Shown piece by piece: positions 1 to 7,355 of a DNA stretch of 64,000 nucleotides (position 1 is its first letter; every line of letters starts with the position of its first letter). This DNA comes from DASSUW01 sp963759375 (GTDB lineage: Bacteria > Actinomycetota > Thermoleophilia > Solirubrobacterales > Solirubrobacteraceae), in contig CAVWYY010000001.1 in the NCBI GenBank assembly GCA_963759375.1, positions 248,001 to 312,000 of the forward strand, written 5' to 3'. The notes below the pieces were generated by a model. That model made no database searches. It saw nothing but the letters and a program-made list of their open reading frames with translations, and was not told the DNA's origin. A program made the translations under genes and the position numbers.

Positions 1-1
1 C

Positions 2-724
2 GCGCCGCGCCGCTCCGAGCGCTTTCCGTCGCTCGTCCGGGTCGACACGATCAACGGCCGCCCGGCCGACGAGGTCGCCGAGGGCACGCGCTTCGAGGAC
101 CTGCCGGCCACGTTCCCGACCGACCGCTTCGAGCTCGGCTCCGAGGACCCGACCGTCAAGGCAGTCGAGTGGCTGACGCCGTTCGGCAAGGGCTCGCGCG
201 TCGTGCTCGCCGGCCCGGCGCGGTCGGGCAAGACCGAGGCGCTGCGCCGCCTGGCCGAGGCGCTGGGCGCGCTGGAAGGCCTGGAGGTCTCGCTCGTGCT
301 CGCGGGCGTGCGGCCCGAGGAGCTGGGCGAGAACGGCGGCGTGAGCTTCGCCGCGTCGGCCGACGCGCAGGCCCAGCTGGTCGAGCAGGCCGTCGAGCTG
401 GGGCGCCGCGTCGCGGCCCGCGGCGGCGACGCCGTCGTGCTCATCGACACGCTCGAGTACCTGCCGCAGCAGGCCGCGCGCCGCGCGCTGGGTGCCGCCC
501 GGAACATCGTCGACGGCGGATCGCTGACCGTGATCGCCACCGCTCCGGTACCGGTCGGCGGCGAGACGACCGTGGTCACGCTCGACGCGGCGCTGACCGC
601 GCTCGGCCGCTTCCCGGCGCTCGACCTGGCGGCGTCCGGCGTCGTGCGCCCGGATCTGCTGGTGGGCGACGCGGGCGCCGAGGCGATCGCCAAGGCGCGC
701 GCGGAAGCGCTCTCCGACGCCTAG
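2..724 (+). CDS. Rho-like transcription termination factor, C-terminal part (5' end outside window)
   Basis: The window opens inside the gene; 240 residues are visible. It resembles the Rho ATPase core: V-D-T-I-N-G near the start, a P-loop PARSGKTEAL at about visible residues 74-83, an RPEELGE stretch matching the Rho RPEEV block, a Walker B-like VVLIDTLEYL, and FGAARNI/EGGSLT-like GAARNIVDGGSLTVIATA. Family Rho uses ATP to translocate along RNA and end transcription. The acidic pair normally before RPEE is Gly-Val, the segment between Walker B and GAARN is much shortened, and the EEFKGTGN-type loop is missing. It therefore looks like a diverged paralogue rather than housekeeping Rho. The tail overlaps the convergent next gene by 4 nt. 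Confidence 0.75.
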   Translation, partial: APRRSERFPSLVRVDTINGRPADEVAEGTRFEDLPATFPTDRFELGSEDPTVKAVEWLTPFGKGSRVVLAGPARSGKTEALRRLAEALGALEGLEVSLVLAGVRPEELGENGGVSFAASADAQAQLVEQAVELGRRVAARGGDAVVLIDTLEYLPQQAARRALGAARNIVDGGSLTVIATAPVPVGGETTVVTLDAALTALGRFPALDLAASGVVRPDLLVGDAGAEAIAKARAEALSDA

Positions 725-1185
725 CGGCGGGAGTACGCCACGCGCTGCCAGTTGGGCTCGGGTGAGAGCTCGATCGGCTCGTGGTCGTGCTCGGGCTGCA
801 CGTAGCCGAACGTGTTGGTCACCTCGTCGAAGACGACGTCGAGCTCCCCTTCCTTGACCCGCTGGTCGAGCCAGGCGGAGCGGAAGACGAGGCGGCGCAG
901 CCAGTGCACCAGCGAGCGGTCGGCGGGGCCGACGAGCTCCGGCCAGCAGTCGTTGACGTGCTCGCCCAGGCCTGAGGCCGGGTCCTGGATCTCGCCGTTC
1001 ACGGCGAGGTTGACGAGGTCCTCCAGCTCGGTCGAGTCGAGGCGGGCGCCGACGAAGCCGAGCTTGCGGGCCGCCTGCTCGACGCGCTCGCTGAAGTCGC
1101 GCTCGTTGAAGGTGAACCGCAGCTCCCCGTATTCGAGGACGTAGTCCTGCCCAGAGTCGTAGTTGCCGCGCCGAATCGAGTCCAT
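721..1185 (-). CDS. Hypothetical protein, 154 aa
   Basis: I do not recognise this family. The protein is acidic and soluble-looking, with no signal peptide or membrane segment. It has a basic end (MDSIRRGNYDSG), a central Leu/Glu-rich helical part and a Pro/Glu-rich tail. The ATG at 1185 is preceded by a GAGGA ribosome site and, further upstream, a TAGGAT -10-like hexamer, which supports this start and real expression. It faces the Rho-like gene tail to tail with a 4-nt overlap. Third positions are strongly GC, as in its neighbours. Confidence 0.6.
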   Translation of the reverse strand: MDSIRRGNYDSGQDYVLEYGELRFTFNERDFSERVEQAARKLGFVGARLDSTELEDLVNLAVNGEIQDPASGLGEHVNDCWPELVGPADRSLVHWLRRLVFRSAWLDQRVKEGELDVVFDEVTNTFGYVQPEHDHEPIELSPEPNWQRVAYSRR

Positions 1186-1224
1186 GGTTCCTCGGGCCCG
1201 GTCATCCCCGCCCGGGGCGTCTGC

Positions 1225-1230
1225 ATCCTA
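1225..1230 (-). promoter_or_regulatory. -10-like box for the 154-aa gene
   Basis: TAGGAT on the minus strand, 39 nt before the ATG at 1185. Unlike many genes here this one would carry a leader with a GAGGA ribosome site. No clear -35 was seen. Confidence 0.35.
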
Positions 1231-1271
1231 GGCGAGACTCCTCCACCGCCGCTGCCCCTGAACCGAAAGTT

Positions 1272-1676
1272 TCACTCAGCGCAGCGGTCACGCAGATCGA
1301 AGGCCCGGACGGCGTCCGGCGCCGCGTCCGGCCAGTCGTAGAAGCGCTTGTTCACGCACCGGTAGGCCTCCAGTCCGGGGCCGTTGAACGCCTGCTCGAC
1401 CGTGAATCGGCAGCGCCGCAGCGGCGCGTTGGCCAGCCGCACCGTGCCGAAGCCAGCGCGCGTGCGCTCGGCCTCGCGGAACATCTCGACATCGATCTCG
1501 GTGGCGAAGACCTGCTGCAGGCAGCCCATGTAGCGGCGGCCGGTGAGCGGGTCGTCGTACGAGTACAGGTTCGGGCAGTCGTCGGCGAGACAGCTCGCGG
1601 GTGCGATCACGCGATCGCAGAACGTCGAGCACTGGCGGCACTCGTTGAGCTCAGTGCGCCGGACGATCCGGGCCAT
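1272..1676 (-). CDS. Cysteine-rich conserved hypothetical protein, 134 aa
   Basis: The protein has nine cysteines; the N-terminal set C13-x2-C16-x3-C20-x8-C29-x4-C34 resembles a metal or Fe-S binding cluster, and C52, a Cys in the middle and two near the C-terminus follow. No catalytic motif is recognised and there is no membrane segment. ATG at 1676 lies 6 nt after a TAAAAT hexamer, suggesting a leaderless mRNA. It is divergent from the response regulator gene. Function unknown; a small metal-binding protein is only an inference from the Cys spacing. Confidence 0.6.
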   Translation of the reverse strand: MARIVRRTELNECRQCSTFCDRVIAPASCLADDCPNLYSYDDPLTGRRYMGCLQQVFATEIDVEMFREAERTRAGFGTVRLANAPLRRCRFTVEQAFNGPGLEAYRCVNKRFYDWPDAAPDAVRAFDLRDRCAE

Positions 1677-1682
1677 TGAAGA

Positions 1683-1688
1683 ATTTTA
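1683..1688 (-). promoter_or_regulatory. -10-like box, leaderless start of Cys-rich gene
   Basis: TAAAAT on the minus strand with a 6-nt gap to the ATG at 1676. It is the best match to TATAAT among the start-proximal hexamers of this window. Confidence 0.5.
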
Positions 1689-1763
1689 CGCCTCAGGCCC
1701 GTTCCGCTGCGATCAGACGCTTGTCCGGGGGGTGAGATTCGGCCGCGCCCGCCTACGGTCGGC

Positions 1764-2495
1764 ATGACCGGCGAGCTCCCGACCATCCTGCTGGTGGAGG
1801 ACGACCCCGTCCTCGGCACCTTCCTGGCCGACAACCTCGCGGCCGACGGTTACGAGCCGATCGTGGCCGACACGCTGCGCGACGGCCTGCGCGAGCTCGA
1901 GTACAAACGCCCCGAGCTCGTGGTGGTCGACCTCGGACTTCCCGACGGGTCGGGGCTCGAGCTGATCGAGCGGGTGCGCGGCGCCGACGGGATCGTCTCG
2001 AGCGTCGACCCAGGCCTGCCGCTGATCGTCCTGTCGGGGCGCGTGGGGGACGTCGACCGCATCCGCGGGTTCGAGCGCGGCGCCGACGATTTCGTGCCGA
2101 AGCCCTTCTCGTACGGCGAGCTCCGGCTGCGGATCGCCGCCGTGCTGCGGCGGACCCGGACGCGGCCCGGAGCGGGGCGCCTGCGGGTCGGCGAGCTGTC
2201 CCTCGACCCGAGCTCGCGCGAGGTGCGCCTGCGCGGCCGGCGGATCGAGCTGTCGCAGAAGGAGTTCGCGCTGCTGCGCGCGCTTGCGGTCGAGCCCACC
2301 CGGGTGCTCACCAAGGCGGAGTTGTTGCGGGACGTGTGGGGCTTCCGGTCGCTGGGGACGACCCGGACGCTGGATTCCCACGCCTGCCGCCTGCGCAACA
2401 AGCTGAGCGCGGAGGGCGACCGGTTCGTGGTCAACGTGTGGGGCGTCGGCTACCGGCTCGTCGACGGGCCGGTGGCCGAGGAGCTGGCGGCATGA
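1764..2495 (+). CDS. OmpR/PhoB-type response regulator
   Basis: This 243-aa regulator has a receiver domain at about 7-125, with the acidic pocket E12-D13-D14, phospho-acceptor D56 in VVVDLGLPDGSG, a Ser in IVLSGR and Lys in VPKPFSYGEL. It is followed by a winged-helix DNA-binding domain (about 143-240; ELSQKEFALLRAL, WGVGYRL). It should be phosphorylated by the histidine kinase that overlaps its stop codon by 4 nt (ATGA). The pair heads a run of overlapping tad/cpa pilus genes, so control of pilus expression is a reasonable inference but is not shown by sequence. Confidence 0.93.
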   Translation: MTGELPTILLVEDDPVLGTFLADNLAADGYEPIVADTLRDGLRELEYKRPELVVVDLGLPDGSGLELIERVRGADGIVSSVDPGLPLIVLSGRVGDVDRIRGFERGADDFVPKPFSYGELRLRIAAVLRRTRTRPGAGRLRVGELSLDPSSREVRLRGRRIELSQKEFALLRALAVEPTRVLTKAELLRDVWGFRSLGTTRTLDSHACRLRNKLSAEGDRFVVNVWGVGYRLVDGPVAEELAA

Positions 2496-3139
2496 TCGCC
2501 TGGGTCCTGGTGTTCGGCGCAATGTGGGTCCGGAGGCGCGACGCGGCGGCCGCCCGCGCGCGGCACGAGGTCCGCGGCCCGCTGGCGATCGCACGCGCGG
2601 CACTGGGCGGCCTCGAGCGATCGGCGCGCGTCGACGCGATCGACGTCGAGCTCCGCCGCGCCTCGATGGCGCTCGACGACCTCGAGGGCCGCCGCCGCGC
2701 CGACACGCGTCTCGTCGACGTCGGGAGGCTGCTCACCGACGCCGAGGCGGCCTGGGTCGCCATGGCCGAGGAGCACGGCGCCGCGCTCGTGGTCGAGCCG
2801 GGCAGGGGCTTCGTCGCCGGCGACCCGCTGCGGCTCGCCCAGGCCGTAGCGAACGTGGTGACCAACGCGGTCGAGCACGGCGGTGGGCACGTCCGCGTGC
2901 GGGTCGCGACGATGGCCGCGCACGTACGCGTCGTCGTGGTGGACGATGGGCCGGGGCTGCCGGCTTCGCTGTCCACGCTCATCGCCGCCGCCCGCGGCCG
3001 CCGCTCACACCGCGGCCACGGGCTCGCCATCGCGGCGGCGATCGCCCGCCGCCACCGGGGTCGACTGCTGTCGTTGCCGTCCGATCGCGGAGCGCACGTC
3101 GTCCTCGAGCTGCCCCGCGCCGACCGTGAGCCGTCGTAG
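2492..3139 (+). CDS. Short sensor histidine kinase
   Basis: Only 215 aa. One N-terminal hydrophobic stretch (residues 1-13) is followed directly by an H-box with H25 in ARHEVRGPLA, then an N-box (AVANVVTNAVEHG), G1 (VDDGPGLP) and G2 (GHGLAIAAAIARRH). There is no periplasmic or HAMP/PAS sensor domain, so the signal must come through the membrane stub, a partner or the cytoplasm. The ATG at 2492 overlaps the regulator stop (ATGA), and the end overlaps the next gene by 14 nt, indicating translational coupling. Confidence 0.85.
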   Translation: MIAWVLVFGAMWVRRRDAAAARARHEVRGPLAIARAALGGLERSARVDAIDVELRRASMALDDLEGRRRADTRLVDVGRLLTDAEAAWVAMAEEHGAALVVEPGRGFVAGDPLRLAQAVANVVTNAVEHGGGHVRVRVATMAAHVRVVVVDDGPGLPASLSTLIAAARGRRSHRGHGLAIAAAIARRHRGRLLSLPSDRGAHVVLELPRADREPS

Positions 3140-3773
3140 GCGAGCTGCGCTGCTGCTCGGGCTCGCGCTCGTCCTCGGCGCACTCGCGGCGTCGGACGTC
3201 GCTCGTCGCGACGCCGCGCTGCGGGCGCAGGTCGGCCCGGCCGTGGAGGTGCTCGTCGCACGCCGTCCGCTCTCCTCGGGCCGGCGCATACAGGCCGGCG
3301 ACCTCGCCGTGCGCCGCGTCCCGGAGCGCTACGCGCCCGCCGCCCGCGCCACCGTGCCCGAGCTGATCATCGGGCGCGAGCTCGCGGTGCCGGTGCCCGC
3401 GGGGGCTCCGGTCGGCGAGCACCTGCTCGCCGTCGACGTCCCCGGCCCGGCGGTCGAGCGCGGCGAGCGCGCTGTCGAGGTGGTCGCCGCCGGCTCGCCG
3501 GACCTCGTGGCGCCCGGCGCGCGCGTGGACGTCCTCGTCACCCGCGAGCGCGCGACCGAGCTGGCGCTCGAGGACGTCGAGGTCCTCGGCGCCCGCGTGA
3601 CGCGCGACGACGGCGGGACGAAGACCGCGGCGACGCTGCGCGTCACGGTCCCGCAGGCGGTGTACCTGGCCGCTGCGGGCTCGTTCGCCCGCGAGATCCG
3701 CCTGCTCCCGCGCGCGCCGGGCGATCACCGGCTGTCCGGCCCACAGGCCGTCGGCGAGGGCCTGGCGAGATGA
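3126..3773 (+). CDS. CpaB/RcpC-type pilus assembly protein (SAF domain)
   Basis: 215 aa from GTG at 3126. It has an Arg-rich start and one membrane segment (AALLLGLALVLGALAA), then a SAF-like domain with VEVLVARRPLSSGRRIQAGDLAVRRVPE and the second CpaB repeat (GERAVEVVAAGSPDLVAPGARVDVLV). CpaB proteins help build the Flp/Tad pilus channel at the cell envelope. It lies between the kinase (14-nt overlap) and the CpaF ATPase (4-nt overlap), which supports the assignment. Confidence 0.8.
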   Translation: MSRRRRAALLLGLALVLGALAASDVARRDAALRAQVGPAVEVLVARRPLSSGRRIQAGDLAVRRVPERYAPAARATVPELIIGRELAVPVPAGAPVGEHLLAVDVPGPAVERGERAVEVVAAGSPDLVAPGARVDVLVTRERATELALEDVEVLGARVTRDDGGTKTAATLRVTVPQAVYLAAAGSFAREIRLLPRAPGDHRLSGPQAVGEGLAR

Positions 3774-4942
3774 CGCACGACCTCGACGAGCTCGCCGAGG
3801 ACCTCCGCGACCGGTTGCTGGCCGGAGCGGGGGAGGGGCCGACGGACGATCTGAGCGATCGCATCCGCGCGCTGGTCGACCGCGAGGCGGCCGTGCTCGA
3901 CGCGGACGCCCGCGCCGAGCTCGCCGGTCGGATCGCCGAGCAGGCGTTCGGTCTCGGCCCGCTGGAGCCGCTGCTCGGCGACCCTGCGGTCGACGAGGTG
4001 ATGGTGAACGGCACGGAGCCCGTCTGGGTCGAGCGCGAGGGGCGGCTCGAGCGCACCGCCGTGCGGTTCACGCAGGAGAGCGACCTGCGCGACGCGATCG
4101 AGCGGATCCTCGCGCCGCTCGGCCGCCGCGTCGACGAGGCCGAGCCGCTGTGCGACGCGCGGCTGCCTGACGGCTCGCGCGTGAATGTGGTGATCCCGCC
4201 GCTGGCGCTCGACGGCCCCGTCCTCACGATCCGGCGCTTCCGCCGCCGCGGCTTCACCGCCGACGACCTGGTCGCCAACGGCACCCTCACCCGCCCGCTG
4301 CTCGACTTCCTCGCCCGCGCGGTGCGCGCCCGAGCGAGCCTGCTCGTCTGCGGCGGCACCGGCTCGGGCAAGACGACGACGCTCAACGCGCTGTCGGGGT
4401 TCATCGACGCGGGCGAGCGCGTGGTCACGATCGAGGACGCGGCCGAGCTGCGGCTGCGCCAGCCGCACGTGGTCCGGCTCGAGGCGCGGCCGCCGAACCT
4501 CGAGGGCCGCGGCGAGGTCACGATCCGGCGCCTGGTCAGGAACGCGCTGCGCATGCGGCCCGACCGGATCGTGGTCGGCGAGGTGCGCGGCGCGGAGGCG
4601 CTCGACATGCTCAGCGCGCTCTCGACCGGCCACGACGGCTCGCTCTGCACGATCCACGCGGGCAGTCCGGCCGAGGCGCTGCGCCGCGTCGAGACGCTCG
4701 CGCTCATGGCCGGCCTCGGCCTGCCGCATGCCGCGCTGCGGGAGCAGGTCGCCGACGCGTTCGACCTCGTCGTCTGCCAGGCGCGCGCCGCCGACGGTGC
4801 GCGACGTGTCGTCGAGGTCGCCCAGGTCGTCCGCGTCGCCGGCGGTCCGGCCGCTCGCGAGATCTACGCGTGGCGCGGTGGCCGCGGCCGCTGGCGCGCG
4901 GCGCTGACCGACGAGCTTGCGGCACGACTGGCGGCGGCATGA
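3770..4942 (+). CDS. CpaF/TadA-type secretion ATPase
   Basis: 390 aa. The N-terminal domain contains the typical LGPLEPLLGDPAVDEVMVNG. The P-loop GGTGSGKTTTLNAL is at about residues 193-206, followed by an Asp box (VVTIEDAAELRL), a His box (RMRPDRIVVGEVRGAEALDMLSA) and TGHDGSLCTIHA. It is a hexameric ATPase that powers Tad pilus assembly, acting with TadB and TadC in the inner membrane. It starts with an ATGA overlap from CpaB and overlaps TadB the same way. Confidence 0.93.
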   Translation: MTHDLDELAEDLRDRLLAGAGEGPTDDLSDRIRALVDREAAVLDADARAELAGRIAEQAFGLGPLEPLLGDPAVDEVMVNGTEPVWVEREGRLERTAVRFTQESDLRDAIERILAPLGRRVDEAEPLCDARLPDGSRVNVVIPPLALDGPVLTIRRFRRRGFTADDLVANGTLTRPLLDFLARAVRARASLLVCGGTGSGKTTTLNALSGFIDAGERVVTIEDAAELRLRQPHVVRLEARPPNLEGRGEVTIRRLVRNALRMRPDRIVVGEVRGAEALDMLSALSTGHDGSLCTIHAGSPAEALRRVETLALMAGLGLPHAALREQVADAFDLVVCQARAADGARRVVEVAQVVRVAGGPAAREIYAWRGGRGRWRAALTDELAARLAAA

Positions 4943-5785
4943 GCCGGGCGGTCGCCCTCGCCTTCGCGGCCGGCGCCACCGGGCTGCTCGGGACCTGGGA
5001 GGCGCTCGCGGCGGTCGAGCGGTCGCGTGTGGCCGCCGGCGTCGCGCGCGCGTTCGAGCCGCTGGTGCGCGCCGGCCGCGAGGGGCGCGCGCCGACTGCG
5101 CCGGAGCGCCGCCGCCTCGCGCTGCTCGCCACCGTCGCCCTGGCGGCAGCGGGCTGGCTGCTCGCGGGACCCGGGCTCTCCCTCGCCGCCGCCGTGGCCG
5201 GTCCGGCGCTCGTGGTCGCCGCGGTGAAGGCGCGCAGACGGCGCTACGCGGGCGAGCTCCGAGCTGGGGCGGCGGGCGCGGCCCGCGCGCTGGCCGACGC
5301 GGTCGCCGCCGGGCACTCGATCCGGGGAGCGATCGCGGTTGCTGCCGACGGCGTCCCCGGCTCGGCCGGCAACGAGCTTCGGTCGGCGGCGCGAGCGCTC
5401 GCGCTCGGCGACCCGACGCCGGCGGTGCTCGAGCGGCCTGCGTCGCCGTGCCGCCACTCCGGCCTGGGACGCGATCGTCGCGGGGATCCTGCTCCAGCGC
5501 GACGCGGGCGGAGATCTCGCCGGCCTCCTACGCGACCAGGCCGCCGCACTGGAGGCCGCCGAGCGGATCGAGCGCGACGCCCGCACCGCCACGGCCCAGG
5601 CCCGCTTCACCGCGCGGCTCGTGCTGCTGCTCCCCGCCGGCGCCGCGGTCCTCGCCGAGCTGGCCAGCCCGGGCCTGATCGCCGGGTTGCTCGAGCACCC
5701 GCTGTCGGTCTGGCTCGTCGCCATGGCCGCCGTCCTGCAGGGCACCGCGATCGTCGCGGTCGCAGGACTGGCGCGGAGCCGATGA
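4939..5785 (+). CDS. TadB-like pilus assembly membrane protein, with an apparent frameshift
   Basis: From ATG 4939 the reading frame gives membrane segments (LALLATVALAAAGWLLAGP, AAVAGPALVVAAV) and a T2SSF-like region (RALADAVAAGHSIRGAIAV). After VLER at 5436 the protein continues one base later as LRRRAATPAWDAIVAGI to the stop at 5785 with two more membrane helices. One extra C at 5437-5438 explains the break. Joined length is about 281 aa, normal for TadB. It is flanked by 4-nt overlaps with cpaF and tadC, so the gene is probably intact in the cell, or a recent pseudogene. Confidence 0.8.
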
Positions 5786-6582
5786 GCCGCGCGGTCGTGT
5801 TCGCCGCGCTGGCCGGTGCGCTCGCGGCGCCCGGCGCGGTCGAGCTCGTGCTGACGACTCGGCTCAGGTGGCCCCGAGGATTGCTCGCGCGCATCGGCCG
5901 CGGGTTCGGCCGTCGGGCGCCGCGCGGCCTCGAGGCGCGCATCGCCGCGGCGGGCCTCGATCGGCCGGTCGCCGACGTGATGGCGGTCAAGGCCGGCGCG
6001 GCGATCGCCGGGCTCGCGGCCGGCGTCGCGTTGCTGCCGCTGGCGCCCGGCCGGACGGGACTGCTGCTCCTCCTCGTCGCGCCCGCCGCCGGCCACCTCG
6101 CGCCGGACGCGACGCTGAGGCGCCGCACGAAGCGGCGGACACGGGCCATCGAGGCCGAGCTGGCCGACGTGCTCGACCTGCTCCGCGTAGCGGTCGCGGC
6201 GGGCCTCACGCCGGGCCGTGCGCTCGCCGAGGTCGGGCGCCGGCACAGCGGCGTGATCGCCGCCGAGCTGCGGCGCGCCGCCGCCCACGCCGCGCTCGGC
6301 GTTCCGCGAGCGCGCACCTACGACGAGCTCGAACGGCGTGCGCCCGCCGCCGGGGTGCCCGCGCTCGTCGCTGCGCTCCGGCGCGCCGACCGCCACGGCG
6401 CCCCGCTCGGGCCGGCGCTGGCCGCCGAAGCGCGCAGCGCGCGTGCCCGCCAGGCGCAGCGCGCCGCCGAGCAGGCGGCCAGGGCGGCGCCCCAGATCCA
6501 GCTCGTCGTCGCGTTGCTGCTGGTGCCCGCAGTGCTGCTCCTCGTGGCGGCCGCGCTGGTGCCGGCGATCGTCCCCGGATAG
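5782..6582 (+). CDS. TadC-like pilus assembly membrane protein
   Basis: 266 aa from ATG 5782, overlapping the TadB stop. It has an N-terminal membrane helix, two more helices around 70-110, the T2SSF domain (AELADVLDLLRVAVAAGLTPGRALAEV) and a last hydrophobic helix near the end (IQLVVALLLVPAVLLLVAA). TadC pairs with TadB as the inner-membrane platform of the Tad pilus. It is the last recognised gene of this locus; no Flp pilin, prepilin peptidase or secretin is in the window. Confidence 0.82.
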   Translation: MSRAVVFAALAGALAAPGAVELVLTTRLRWPRGLLARIGRGFGRRAPRGLEARIAAAGLDRPVADVMAVKAGAAIAGLAAGVALLPLAPGRTGLLLLLVAPAAGHLAPDATLRRRTKRRTRAIEAELADVLDLLRVAVAAGLTPGRALAEVGRRHSGVIAAELRRAAAHAALGVPRARTYDELERRAPAAGVPALVAALRRADRHGAPLGPALAAEARSARARQAQRAAEQAARAAPQIQLVVALLLVPAVLLLVAAALVPAIVPG

Positions 6583-6585
6583 CGT
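6580..6585 (+). promoter_or_regulatory. -10-like box of the ddaH-like gene
   Basis: TAGCGT overlaps the tadC stop codon; 6 nt separate it from ATG 6592, fitting a leaderless transcript. Confidence 0.35.
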
Positions 6586-6591
6586 CCGCGC

Positions 6592-7350
6592 ATGCCAACC
6601 GCCCTCGTCCGGCAACCCAGCCCGCGCATGGCCGACGGGATCGTCACGCACATGGCGCGCTCGCCGGTCGACCCACAGCGCGCGGAGCGCCAGCACGCTG
6701 CCTACGTCGAGGCGCTGGCCAACCACGGCTGGACGATCCGCGAGGTGGCGCCCGCCCGCAACCTCCCGGACTCGGCGTTCGTGGAGGACACGGTCGTGGT
6801 CGCGGGCCGCACCGCCGTCCTCACGCGGCCCGGCGCACCGGAGCGCCAGGCCGAGGTTGCCGGCACCGAGGAGATCGTGCGCGCGCTCCGCCTCGACGTC
6901 CGGCGGATCGAGGAGCCCGGGACGCTCGACGGGGGAGACGTGCTGCAGATCGGCGACACCGTCTACGTCGGTCGCGGCGGCCGCACCAACGCCGAGGGCA
7001 TCCGTCAGCTGCGCGAGCACCTCGGGGCGACACGGAACGTCGTGCCGGTCCGGCTCAAGAACGTCCTGCACCTCAAGTCGGCCATCACCGCCCTGCCCGA
7101 CGGCACGATCATCGCCGCCGACCCGGACCTCATCGACACCGCGCCGCTGCCGACGCTGCGAGCCGTCCCGGAGGAGGGCGGCTCGCACGTCGTCGTGCTC
7201 GACCGGAGCACGGTCCTGATGGCCACGTCGGCGCCGAACACCGCGGAACAGTTCGAGGACCTCGGGTTCGACGTCGTCGCCGTCGACATCGGCGAGTTCG
7301 AGAAGATGGAGGGCTGCGTGACCTGCCTGTCCGTGCTCGTCGCCGACTAG
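6592..7350 (+). CDS. Dimethylarginine dimethylaminohydrolase (DDAH)-like amidinotransferase-fold enzyme
   Basis: 252 aa, full length for the family. Motifs include RQPSPRMADG at the start, a substrate-binding acidic segment FVEDTVVV, LDGGDVLQIG, the catalytic His H160 in VLHLKSAIT, and the nucleophile C245 in EGCVTCLSVLV close to the C-terminus. The family hydrolyses N-methylated arginines to citrulline and methylamine; arginine deiminase-like activity is the main alternative. It stands alone after tadC and convergent to the DUF3352 gene, so context does not reveal its role. Confidence 0.88.
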   Translation: MPTALVRQPSPRMADGIVTHMARSPVDPQRAERQHAAYVEALANHGWTIREVAPARNLPDSAFVEDTVVVAGRTAVLTRPGAPERQAEVAGTEEIVRALRLDVRRIEEPGTLDGGDVLQIGDTVYVGRGGRTNAEGIRQLREHLGATRNVVPVRLKNVLHLKSAITALPDGTIIAADPDLIDTAPLPTLRAVPEEGGSHVVVLDRSTVLMATSAPNTAEQFEDLGFDVVAVDIGEFEKMEGCVTCLSVLVAD

Positions 7351-7355
7351 TGCCC

